Source of the DNA: Hymenobacter glacialis
Lineage (GTDB): Bacteria; Bacteroidota; Bacteroidia; Cytophagales; Hymenobacteraceae
Assembly (NCBI RefSeq): GCF_001816165.1
Contig: NZ_MDZC01000014.1
Location: forward strand, 1-64,000
Direction of reading: 5' to 3'
Length of the DNA stretch: 64,000 nucleotides
Program-made: the position numbers and the translations under genes
Notes under the pieces: model-generated
Seen by the model: the letters and a program-made list of their open reading frames with translations, nothing else
Told to the model about the DNA's origin: nothing
The model's database searches: none
Part shown: in pieces, positions 51,003-59,652 of the stretch
Layout: every line of letters begins with the position of its first letter
Numbering within the stretch: the first letter of the stretch is position 1

Positions 51003-52019
51003 TTACATAGAGGGTGCCCCGTTCACCGTCGTGTACTTGAGGGTGTACTTTTTGTCGGGGTAAATGTATTTGAACGCGCCCTGGCACATGAGCGCGGCCT
51101 CGTGGAAACCGCAGAGAATGAGCTTCAGCTTGCCGGGATAGGTGTTGATGTCGCCGATGGCGTACACGCCGGGCAGGGAGGTGCTGTAGTCCAGGGTGTC
51201 CACCACAATGGCATCATCGGTGAGCTCCAGGCCCCACTCGCCAATGGGGCCGAGCTTGGGCGTGAGGCCGAACAAGGGAATGAAGTGGTCGAGCGGCACG
51301 GTTTCGGCGGTGCCGTCGTTGCCGGTGATGGTCACTTCGGCCAGCTTGCCGTTGCCGTGCAGGTGCGTCACGTTGGAGCTCAGCACCAGCTTTATTTTGC
51401 CGGCGTCGGCCAGGGTCTTCACTTTCTCGGCCGAGTCGGCGGCGCCGCGGAACGTAGTGCCGCGGTGCACCAGGGTCACATCGGCGGCTACGTTGGCCAG
51501 GAAATTGGTCCAGTCCAGGGCGGAGTCGCCGCCACCGGCGATGACGATTTTCTGGTCGCGGAAATACTCGGGGTCGCGCACCATGTAGTGCACGCCTTTG
51601 CCGCCCTCAAACTGCTCGAGGTTTTCCACGGCCGGCTTGCGCGGCTCAAACGAGCCCAGGCCGCCGGCAATGGCCACGGCCTTGCAGTGAATTTCGGTGC
51701 CGTCGGTGGTGTAGAGCTGAAACGAACCGTCGTCGAGCTTGGCAAACCGCTCCACCCGCTCGCCCAGCGTGAAGGTGGGGTGGAAGGGCTCAATCTGCTT
51801 CATGAGGTTGTCGACCAGGTCGCCAGCCAGAATTTCAGGAAAGCCCGGGATGTCGTAAATCGGCTTCTTGGGGTAGATTTCGGAGAGCTGGCCACCGGGC
51901 TGGGGCAGGGCATCTACTACGTGGCAGCGAAGCTTAAGCAAACCGGCTTCGAAAACGGCGAATAAGCCGACCGGGCCGGCCCCGACGATGCAGATGTCGG
52001 TGGAAATAATATTGGGCAT
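51003..52019 (-). CDS. ferredoxin-NADP reductase (thioredoxin-reductase-like, YumC type)
   Basis: This 338-residue flavoprotein has the FAD motif CIVGAGPVGLFAVFEAG, then VVDALPQPGGQLSEIYP, the NADPH motif IVIAGGGDSALDW, and VYAIGDINTYPGKLKLILCGFHEAALM. It lacks the CxxC redox pair of thioredoxin reductase, which identifies it as the FNR of the YumC group. The start is ATG 52019. It feeds or drains the neighbouring ferredoxin with NADPH. Confidence 0.93.
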   Translation of the reverse strand: MPNIISTDICIVGAGPVGLFAVFEAGLLKLRCHVVDALPQPGGQLSEIYPKKPIYDIPGFPEILAGDLVDNLMKQIEPFHPTFTLGERVERFAKLDDGSFQLYTTDGTEIHCKAVAIAGGLGSFEPRKPAVENLEQFEGGKGVHYMVRDPEYFRDQKIVIAGGGDSALDWTNFLANVAADVTLVHRGTTFRGAADSAEKVKTLADAGKIKLVLSSNVTHLHGNGKLAEVTITGNDGTAETVPLDHFIPLFGLTPKLGPIGEWGLELTDDAIVVDTLDYSTSLPGVYAIGDINTYPGKLKLILCGFHEAALMCQGAFKYIYPDKKYTLKYTTVNGAPSM

Positions 52020-52164
52020 AATAGCAAATAGTGCCTGACGAGGCGCCGAGTGAAAAGCGGCCGCACCCTTTAAGGAGCTGTTCGGCAAAGGTACGGTCCG
52101 CAACCGGGGCCGCCAACGACGTCCCGGGTATTAACAAAGGCGGCGTCCAAATCGTTGGCTGCCA

Positions 52165-52435
52165 CCCAATATTCGGCTAGTGTAGCACGGGGGTGTGCAC
52201 GGGTACCAGCACGGCCTCCACGCCCACGTCGTTCAGGAACTGCACCGCCTCCTACATGGTCAGGAAGTGGCGCACGGGCATGGCCTGGGGTGTTGGTCAC
52301 CGCGTGGCAGCCGTAGTGGGTGCAAAAGCCGGGCACGTTCACCTTGGCCACCACACTCACACCGCGCGCCACTGTCATCTGCTTCACGGCCTAGAAAATG
52401 GTTAACAGGGCGTGGTTGGTGACGGGGGCTGCTAC
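52165..52435 (-). pseudogene. decayed gene remnant with three in-frame TAG codons and a frameshift
   Basis: The leftward strand reads a protein-like sequence when stops are ignored: VTNHALLTIF*AVKQMTVA, then VVAKVNVPGFCTHYGC and, one frame over, MPVRHFLTM*EAVQFLND, VEAVLVPVHTPVLH*PNIG. All three stops are TAG where CAG (Gln) would fit, and one frame change occurs near the GHA/RAP junction. It is flanked by functional genes. I do not recognise the parent family. The 52436-52606 stretch may carry more of the same remnant but is less clear. Confidence 0.55.
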
Positions 52436-52645
52436 CGGGCAGCAATGCGTGGGTAGTCGGCGGGTGTTGCCAGATGCATAAATGCGGGGTGCCACCTGCC
52501 CAGCTCTAGGCGGAACATGTAGGTTTGCACAAGGGCATGTACCAACAGCTGCCTTTGCCACGTTATAAGCCCGACGGATTTCGGCCGGGCGGCCATTGGC
52601 TGCGTAATGCCTATACTTCGGCCCAAAACCTCGTCTTTTCTGCTT

Positions 52646-53980
52646 ATGCCATTATTTGTTTCTGTGGGGCCGCGTGTGCGGCAGTTTTCTCATTGTTTGG
52701 GTTGTGTCGGCGGGCTCTTCGGAGCGCTGCTTCTGAGCAGCTGCGGCTCTGATTCTGCCGATACCAAGTCGGGTAGCCCTGGCAAAAGCGGGAAGCCCGC
52801 CACTACCACGCTGGCTGCAACTGAAGCCGCGCCGCTCCGCGTTAATGTTTTTCTAGAGTATTCGGGGGGCATGAAGGGCTTTGTGCCCCGCGGCGGCGCC
52901 AGCCAGCCGGCCACCGAGTTCCAGCAGCGCATCGGGGCGCTCATCACCGAAACCCAGGTGAGCGGGGCCATTGCCGACCGCAAGTATTACCTCTGCGAAA
53001 ACGCGGCGCCCCGCGCGGTGCCCTTTCAGCAGCTGCGCGACGTGGTGCAGGGCGAAGTGAACCAGGCCGCCCTGGGCACGGAGCTGCCGCAGATGCTGGA
53101 AGGCATCCTCAACATGCCGCAGGCCACGCAGCAGGTGAGCGTGGTTATTTCTGATTTCATCTATGGTCCGGCGCGCAAATCCGACTTCTCGCAGCTGCCC
53201 AACCTGATACGCACCTCTATTGCGCCCGTGAGCCAGAAGCAGCTGGCGGTGGCGGTATTTGGAGAGACTTCCCGTTTCTACGGCACCTACCACCCGGCCG
53301 TGAAAACGCCCGTGGCCAAGCGCACCCTCAACGGCGAGAAGGTGCCGTATTACGTGTGGGTGATAGGGCCGCCCGCGCTGGTGGCACGCTACACAGCCGA
53401 GGTGTTTAAGAATGCGCCCGCCCAGCAGGCGTTCTTTGGACTGAAAACGAGCACGCCGGCCTTCGCGCCCCTGCTTACCAAGCTCACCGACGCCAAGTTA
53501 AAGCCAAGCGGGGGCACTGTGTACGCCGAAAACAACGGCTTGACCCTGAACCCATCCGACGACCCGGTGGACTTTTCGGTGGGTGTAAATTTAGGGGAAT
53601 TGCCGGCGGCGTGGCAGAAACCGGCGTTTTTGGCCCAACATATGCAGGTGCGCCTTCCCAACGGCCAGGCTGCCCTGCTGCCGAACTCGGTGCGCCTGCT
53701 CACCGACGACGAGCAAAGCGGCCAGCCGGTGCTGGCACCCTATACCCACGTAATGCGCCTGCGGGTGAGCAAGCTGGCGGCCCCCACCGCCACCCTCAGC
53801 CTGGCCCTGCCCGCCCCGGAAACGCCGGACTGGGTAGCGGCCTGGTCCACTGCCAACGACAATACGCCGGCCCCGCGCACGTTTGGCCTCGACCAGATTC
53901 TGACCGGCGTGCGCCAATCGTATCCCAGTCCGCTGCCGGCCGTATTCACGGTTCAGCTTCCTCTCAAAAACGACAAATAA
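52646..53980 (+). CDS. lipoprotein with degenerate von Willebrand A-like domain (first gene of the cytoskeletal cluster)
   Basis: This protein has about 444 residues. The lipobox LLLSSC|GS follows a basic, hydrophobic leader, so it is a predicted lipoprotein. The start is uncertain: ATG 52646 gives a normal signal length, and ATG 52607 a longer one. The domain from about residue 65 resembles a vWA fold: RVNVFLEYSGGMKGF in the place of DxSxSMxG, GTELPQMLEGI in the place of the MIDAS Thr, and VSVVISDFIYGP for the third metal-site Asp. The Asp-x-Ser-x-Ser is degenerate (Glu-Tyr-Ser-Gly-Gly). The C-terminal half is beta-rich. It heads a run of seven co-oriented genes and may be the surface or periplasmic partner. 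Confidence 0.7.
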   Translation: MPLFVSVGPRVRQFSHCLGCVGGLFGALLLSSCGSDSADTKSGSPGKSGKPATTTLAATEAAPLRVNVFLEYSGGMKGFVPRGGASQPATEFQQRIGALITETQVSGAIADRKYYLCENAAPRAVPFQQLRDVVQGEVNQAALGTELPQMLEGILNMPQATQQVSVVISDFIYGPARKSDFSQLPNLIRTSIAPVSQKQLAVAVFGETSRFYGTYHPAVKTPVAKRTLNGEKVPYYVWVIGPPALVARYTAEVFKNAPAQQAFFGLKTSTPAFAPLLTKLTDAKLKPSGGTVYAENNGLTLNPSDDPVDFSVGVNLGELPAAWQKPAFLAQHMQVRLPNGQAALLPNSVRLLTDDEQSGQPVLAPYTHVMRLRVSKLAAPTATLSLALPAPETPDWVAAWSTANDNTPAPRTFGLDQILTGVRQSYPSPLPAVFTVQLPLKNDK

Positions 53981-53995
53981 CCTGCTTGTTTTTCT

Positions 53996-54406
53996 ATGCA
54001 AACCTTCTTCACCAGCCTGTACTCGGCCCTGATTTCCATCTTTCAAAGCCAGCGCCCGGCCGATTTCGGCTTGTATAAAACCGATTTGTTTTCGCTCGTG
54101 GGGTGGAGCACGCTGGGCGTGGCCCTGCTGCTGGTAGCTGCCTTTTATTACCTGTTCAATTCGGCGTTGCGCACGGGCATGTTTCGCACCACGCACTGGG
54201 TGCTCACGCTGGCGCTGGCCGCGGGCCTGGGCACGCTGCTGGCCAACACGCTCAGCAAAAGCCACGGCGCCGAAGGCAGCAGCTACCTCGGGTATTTTAT
54301 GGTGGTGAACCTGCTGGTGGCCGCGCTGTGGTTCCTGTTGTTCTCGGTGCTGCTCAAGCGCTGGAGCACGTACGCCCGCACTACCCCGTTTGTGGGCCCA
54401 TTCTAA
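53996..54406 (+). CDS. small three-span membrane protein of the cytoskeletal cluster
   Basis: This 136-residue protein has three hydrophobic segments: LVGWSTLGVALLLVAAFYYL, WVLTLALAAGLGTLLANTL and YFMVVNLLVAALWFLLFSVLL. It starts 15 bases after the vWA-like gene and ends before a family B repeat. I recognise no family. Its position between the lipoprotein and the tubulin-like protein suggests it anchors or links the machine in the inner membrane. Confidence 0.75.
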   Translation: MQTFFTSLYSALISIFQSQRPADFGLYKTDLFSLVGWSTLGVALLLVAAFYYLFNSALRTGMFRTTHWVLTLALAAGLGTLLANTLSKSHGAEGSSYLGYFMVVNLLVAALWFLLFSVLLKRWSTYARTTPFVGPF

Positions 54407-54410
54407 GGCA

Positions 54411-54546
54411 GAACCTCACCCCCGGCCCCTCTCCAAAAGAGAGGGGAGCCCGATGATTTTTGGGCGGTGATTTTAAAGCTATCAACAAAAACGACCCCGC
54501 CGCCGTGGCTCCCCTCTCTTCTGGAGAGGGGCCGGGGGTGAGGTTC
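54411..54546. repeat. hairpin repeat, family B, before the tubulin-like gene
   Basis: GAACCTCACCCCCGGCCCCT on the left and GGGGCCGGGGGTGAGGTTC on the right are inverted ends. Each end carries its own palindrome (CCTCTCCAAAAGAGAGG; CCCTCTCTTCTGGAGAGGG). The inner part is AT-richer. Confidence 0.9.
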
Positions 54547-54565
54547 TCACGATTTAGAACAAACA

Positions 54566-56043
54566 ATGCCTAAACTATTCATCTTCGCCGTAGGCGGCAC
54601 CGGGGCCCGCGTGCTGCGCTCGCTCACCATGCTGCTCGCTTCGGGCGTGCGCATTCCCAACTGCGACCAGGTGGTGCCCGTGCTCATCGACCCCGATACC
54701 CAGAACGGCGACGTGACCCGCACGGTGGCGCTGCTCAAGCGCTACGCCCGCATTCACGAGGCCCTGTACAGCGACGGCCAGAAAGAAAAAGAGGGTTTCT
54801 TCAGCCAGCCCATGAACACGCTGGCCCACCTCAACACCGGGGGCTCGGAGGAGCTGCGCGACTCGTTCGTGTACGACTTCGGGGGCATCAGCCAGCCGTT
54901 TCGGGACTATTTGAAATACAACGACCTGTCCGTTGAATCCCAGGGTCTGGTCGATTTGCTGTTTACACAGGACAGCCTGGCAGCCAACCTGGACGTGGGC
55001 TTCCGGGGCTCGCCCAACGTTGGTTCGGTGGTGCTCAATGCCGTGGTGCAGTCCAAGGAAATGCGCTACCTGGCCCAAAGCCTGCAGGACGGCGACCGCG
55101 CCTTTTTCATCAGCTCGATATTTGGGGGTACCGGGGCGGCTGGTTTCCCGCTGCTGGTGAAGAACCTGCGCGACGGCAACTCGCAGCTGGCCCACCCCGA
55201 AGTGCGCCGCCGCATGAAAGCCGGCGCGCTGGTGATGCTGCCCTACTTCAAGCTGCAGGAGCCTTCGGTGGATGAAAAAGCCGCCGGCCAGGACTTTATC
55301 GACTCGAACACCTTCATTACGAAGACCAAAACGGCCCTTTCGTACTACGCCGACAACTTGCAGGGCCTGGAGTCCATGTACTATCTAGGAGACCAGCCGG
55401 GCCAACCGCTGGCCAACCACCCCGGCCGGCCGAGCAGCGCAACCAGGCGCACCTACTGGAGCTGCTGGGCGCCCTGGCGGTGCCGCACTTCATGGAAGTG
55501 CCAGACAACCAGCTCGACGCCGGCCAGCCGCTCTACCACGAGTTTGGCCTGAAATCCGACAGCCCGGAAATTGACTTCGGCCAGCTGCCCCCCGAGTTGC
55601 GCCAGGAGGTGGCCCGCCCCCTGATTCAGCTGCACTACTTTGCCCGCTACTTCCTCAAGCACACGCCCGACGATGCCAAGGCCCCCTACTACGAGGCCGG
55701 CAACCTGGCTGCCCAATTGCGTAACAACCGCGCCCTGCGCGAGCTGGCCGACTTTTTTGGGGATTACAACGAGTGGATTCGCGAGCTGGGCGTGAACCAG
55801 CGCCGCTACACCGCCATCCGCGCCGAGGAGATGGACTTCAACAAAATGGTGGCCGACAAAACGGTGGAAACCGGCATTTTCAGCAAAGGCATCACGCCCG
55901 GTTACTTCCGCGACGAACTGACCAAGGCCGTGGGCAAGGCCACGCTGAGCAACCCCACCGAAAACGAGGCCCTGCGCTGGGTAGTGAAGGCATTTGAAGA
56001 GGCTACGAGCGAGATTCTGGACAAAAAGCTGCAGTACTCGTAG
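54566..56043 (+). pseudogene. tubulin/FtsZ-like GTPase, split by a frameshift
   Basis: The gene would encode about 490 residues. The N-terminus LFIFAVGGTGARVLRSL and the signature SSIFGGTGAAGFPLLVKNL (about residue 184) match the tubulin-like family in which GGGTG[ST]G is altered; both are nucleotide-binding glycine loops. The first frame runs from 54566 into nonsense after about 55425. The second continues at once with EQRNQAHLLELLGALAVPHF, then a long helical C-terminal part ending at 56043. One base is missing near CCGGCCGGCCGAGC (about 55415-55435). The product is probably cytoplasmic and may polymerise. Restoring the base gives one clean protein; I favour a sequencing error because the cluster is otherwise intact. 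Confidence 0.82.
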
Positions 56044-56050
56044 CCGCCGG

Positions 56051-56208
56051 AACCTTACCCCCGGCCCCTCTCCAAAAGAGAGGGAAGCCAGACGAGAAAA
56101 CTCCTCGCACAACAAAATCAACAATAGCAAAATCTCACGTTAACAGCATTTCCGGTGCCCCCTCTTTTTTGGAGAGGGGTCATGCCCCAAAGGGGTCTCG
56201 TGAGGTTG
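56051..56208. repeat. hairpin repeat, family B, diverged copy
   Basis: AACCTTACCCCCGGCCCCTC with CCAAAAGAGAGGG on the left and CCTCTTTTTTGGAGAGGGGT...GTGAGGTT on the right are imperfect inverted ends. It lies between the tubulin-like and SrfB-like genes. Confidence 0.8.
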
Positions 56209-56234
56209 ACGGAAGAACGAAGTAAAACATACAC

Positions 56235-59200
56235 ATGGCTAAAATCCTGCGTTTGCACGATACCGGTTCCAGCACCCACGAGGGTTGGGGCCCTACTGGT
56301 AAGATTGGCCCCCACGAAGTGGAGCGGCTGATGGACCCACAAGGCGGCCGCGCGGCCAAGGTGGCGGTGTCCATCCCGTCGCCCTTTGCCCGGATGCACC
56401 TGGTAGAAACGGCCCTGCGCTTTGTGGGGCAGGGCGGCACGCACCAGGATTCGGTGTACCACCAGCTGGTGAGCCATTTCTGGGACGTATGGGAAATGGT
56501 GTTCAACTACCACCAGCGCAAGCTGGCCAGCCAGCGCCTGCAAATCCGGGCCTGGCGCAAAGACGAGGAGCTGGCCAAGCTGCGCGCCAACCCCGGCACC
56601 CGGCCCCTGGCCGACGTGCTGAGCCTGTACCTCGACGGCCGCTTTGCGAAGCTGACCGAGATGCACCTGATTTACTTCCCCGGTGCCAATGGTGTGCCGC
56701 AGCTCATTGGGGGCACTTCGCCGCTCACGCTGTTTTTTCCAGCGCCCAATGTGCAGCCGCTGCCGGTGCAGCGGCCCCAGGGCGGTGGCTATTATTTCGA
56801 TAACCAGTACGTGGGGCTGGCCAGCCGGGAGGCTGCGTTCCGTGACTTCGTGTACCAGCAGTTTGTGGGCGACCCGACCCTGATGGCCCTGGCGCCGCTG
56901 GTGCGCGACACCCTCGACCGTGGCATTTTGCAGAAGTGGGCCATGGAAGGCAGCGCCAACCTCGGCGAATTCCCCGTGCTCACCGATAGCTCCAACAACC
57001 AGATTGACGTGGCCGGCGTGCTGCTGCGCGTGCGCCCCGACGAGGGCACCGTGCGCAACTCCGACCTGTTTATCCAGCCTAGCCGGCCGGGGGTGACCGG
57101 CCCGCTGCCCATCGTGCTGCGCCCCGGCTTGAAGGCAGCAGGCAAGCGCTACTTCAACGAGACGCTATTTGCCGACAGTGGCGCCATTGTTCCCGCCTCC
57201 GACCCGCGCCCGCTGAAGGAGCGCACGCTGCCCGGCCCGGAGCTGCCCTACCCGTACCTCACGGTGAACGACCTGCTGGAAGAGACCCTGCTCACCGTGC
57301 CTTACGAGGTGGATGAAACACGTTTCCACTGCGGGAATCTAAAAATCACGGCTGGTTTCAAACCCAGCACCTGGCCGCTGCTGCCCCTCAAGCCGGCTTA
57401 TTTCGACTACTTCTCGGCCCAGGATTTGGCCGAGCACCTGAGCATTGAGTTGGACCCGGCCTGCGTGCGCGTGAAGCTGCGCGTGCCCGTGAGCGGCGGC
57501 GACTTCGTGGACTTTGAGCGGGCCTACTACCCCAACCCGCAGGGCGACAATATGGGCCGACTGCTGGTGACCAATGTGGCCCTGTCCATTTTCCCCTTCG
57601 TGAAGGTGGCCGATGCGCCGCAGTACAACGATTTCTACAAAATCATGCTGGTGGATGCCAACAACATCGACCCGAGCATGGTGACCAAGAAGGTTGACCT
57701 GAAGTTCTGGGTGGATGGCCGCCCGCTGGGCGAAACCGGCACCGGCCAGAGCGCCACCCGCTACGAGCGCACGCACAAAACCGGCCAGGACGAAGGCAGT
57801 ACGTATTTTGAGGTGCGCGGCACCCATTTCGACTACCTCGAAGTGCTGAACCCCGCCCCGGCGGCCGGGGCGGCCCTGGTTATTCCGCGCTGGCCCGAGG
57901 TGCGGCAGGGCACCAAGGAATTCCGGTTCGCCATTGACTTTGGCACCACCAACACCCACGTGGCCATGCAGGACAGCCCCGGCCAGGAACCCAAGCCGTT
58001 CAGCTTTGGCCTGACCGACACGCCCGTGGCCCTGCTGAAGAAAGCCACCAACGAGCCCGACCGCAGCGCCTACGAGCGCCTGTACCGCGGCATCGACGAC
58101 GACCCCGCCAACTTCGTGCAAATCAAGCGCTGGCAGCAGTACCAGGAGCGCGAGTTTGTGCCGCCCATCATTGGGGCCGACAGCTCGCCGTATGCTTTCC
58201 CGGCCCGCACGGCTACTTATGAGGCACCAAACTACGCCACCCAGGAGCTGAGTGTGCTGGGCAACATCAACGTGGCCTTCGGCATCATTACCGAAGAGCA
58301 GCGCCGGCCCAACTACCACACCAACCTGAAGTGGGACAACAGCCTGAACCAGGCCAGCACCAACCGCGTGCGGGCTTTTTTCCAGGAAATCCTGCTGCTG
58401 TGCCGTGCCAAGGTGGCCATGAACGGCGGCAACATGGGCGCTACCCAAATCACGTGGTTTGCCCCGTTAAGCTTCTCCACCTACCAGCGCAACCTGTACC
58501 AGCGTGAGTGGGACATGCTGTTCCACAGCATCTTCCATACCACCAACTCCATGCCCTGTATGGCTGAAGGTACTGCTCCATATTATTATCTCACTCGGCG
58601 AAATATTGTGACATTAGGGCCAGGAGAAAATGCGGCTTTTATTGATATTGGCGGTGGTACTACTGATGTATTAATATATGCAGACCGCAAGCCCGTGTTA
58701 AGTACATCCTTTCGCTTTGCAGGAAATGATTTGTGGAGTGATGGTGGAGCTGAGGTGCGTGGTGCCAAGGATAATGGTCTGGTAAGGTTTGGTGTAACTG
58801 GTGTGCAAAGCGCGGTGCTATCTCCTGCAGCCCGTCGAGCCCGAGAATATGTGCTACAAGCTGAGGGTACTGATGAATTTGGTTCCGAGGACGTGGCAAG
58901 TTTTCTGTTTAGTTACGACCAGTTGCTGGGCTTCAGCGAGAGGCTGCTTCGGGCCGAACACTTGCGCGTTCTATTCTATTTGCATTTCGGCGCGCTGATT
59001 TACCATGTCGCTCAAGTGACGGTATCCAACAACCAAAAACTGCCGCGTTACTTGTGCTTCACAGGTAGAGGAAGCCTGTACATCAGATTGCTGGCAGCGG
59101 GTACCAACTTGCAGCCGGTAGAAAAATTAGCCCGCCTCATCATGGAGAAGGCTACGGGGCAAACGGTGCCAACTGATTTCCTAATCAAACTGGCCGACGA

Positions 59201-59642
59201 CCCCAAGCAAATTACTGCTAACGGTGGTGTTTTGGCTATAGGCCAGATGCCGCAAGACCCGCCGCTGGTGCGCCCGGTGGGCGTGCTGCCGGGTGCCGAT
59301 AACCTGCAGGCCGATAAAGGCGAGCACCATCTGGAGGCCAGCGCCGTGACCGACGAAATCAAGCAAGCCGTGTTGGCCAACGCCCGTGCCTGCCTGCAGC
59401 TATTGCTCGAAGACCCCGAAGTGAAGCGCCTGCAGGCCGACCTGGGTGTAAAAAACGACCCCGGCCTGGTGATGGGGACGCTGGACCGCCACCTCGGCGA
59501 CTCGTTCAACCTCTACCGGCAGCAGTATGCCGATGTGCTGCGCGACGGCGATACCATTCCCGAAACGCTGTTCTTCCTGCCGTTCAAAAACGCTCTCTAT
59601 GAGCTATCTAAGGTGCTTCATGACGCGCAGCCGCTTAACTAG
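56235..59642 (+). CDS. SrfB-like protein with actin/Hsp70-type ATPase core
   Basis: This protein has 1135 residues. Residues 1-555 are of unknown fold. From about 560 comes an actin-like ATPase: phosphate-1 loop FAIDFGTTNTHVAMQ (about 566), then phosphate-2 loop AAFIDIGGGTTDVLIY (about 801), followed by STSFRFAGNDLWSDGG and a C-terminal LCFTGRGSLYIRLL adenosine-like loop. This matches the SrfB group of virulence-associated proteins, whose biochemical role is not established. It is probably a cytoplasmic ATPase. From about 58555 to 59240 codon use is much more AT-rich than on either side, a mosaic within one gene. It follows the tubulin-like gene and overlaps none. Confidence 0.82.
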   Translation: MAKILRLHDTGSSTHEGWGPTGKIGPHEVERLMDPQGGRAAKVAVSIPSPFARMHLVETALRFVGQGGTHQDSVYHQLVSHFWDVWEMVFNYHQRKLASQRLQIRAWRKDEELAKLRANPGTRPLADVLSLYLDGRFAKLTEMHLIYFPGANGVPQLIGGTSPLTLFFPAPNVQPLPVQRPQGGGYYFDNQYVGLASREAAFRDFVYQQFVGDPTLMALAPLVRDTLDRGILQKWAMEGSANLGEFPVLTDSSNNQIDVAGVLLRVRPDEGTVRNSDLFIQPSRPGVTGPLPIVLRPGLKAAGKRYFNETLFADSGAIVPASDPRPLKERTLPGPELPYPYLTVNDLLEETLLTVPYEVDETRFHCGNLKITAGFKPSTWPLLPLKPAYFDYFSAQDLAEHLSIELDPACVRVKLRVPVSGGDFVDFERAYYPNPQGDNMGRLLVTNVALSIFPFVKVADAPQYNDFYKIMLVDANNIDPSMVTKKVDLKFWVDGRPLGETGTGQSATRYERTHKTGQDEGSTYFEVRGTHFDYLEVLNPAPAAGAALVIPRWPEVRQGTKEFRFAIDFGTTNTHVAMQDSPGQEPKPFSFGLTDTPVALLKKATNEPDRSAYERLYRGIDDDPANFVQIKRWQQYQEREFVPPIIGADSSPYAFPARTATYEAPNYATQELSVLGNINVAFGIITEEQRRPNYHTNLKWDNSLNQASTNRVRAFFQEILLLCRAKVAMNGGNMGATQITWFAPLSFSTYQRNLYQREWDMLFHSIFHTTNSMPCMAEGTAPYYYLTRRNIVTLGPGENAAFIDIGGGTTDVLIYADRKPVLSTSFRFAGNDLWSDGGAEVRGAKDNGLVRFGVTGVQSAVLSPAARRAREYVLQAEGTDEFGSEDVASFLFSYDQLLGFSERLLRAEHLRVLFYLHFGALIYHVAQVTVSNNQKLPRYLCFTGRGSLYIRLLAAGTNLQPVEKLARLIMEKATGQTVPTDFLIKLADDPKQITANGGVLAIGQMPQDPPLVRPVGVLPGADNLQADKGEHHLEASAVTDEIKQAVLANARACLQLLLEDPEVKRLQADLGVKNDPGLVMGTLDRHLGDSFNLYRQQYADVLRDGDTIPETLFFLPFKNALYELSKVLHDAQPLN

Positions 59643-59652
59643 TCCGCCTGAT

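Noticed and set aside
52165..52435. TAG recoded as glutamine.
   Set aside because: Many intact genes in the window (for example purL, purQ, arsM-side thioesterase) end in TAG, so TAG is a normal stop and this locus is a decayed gene.
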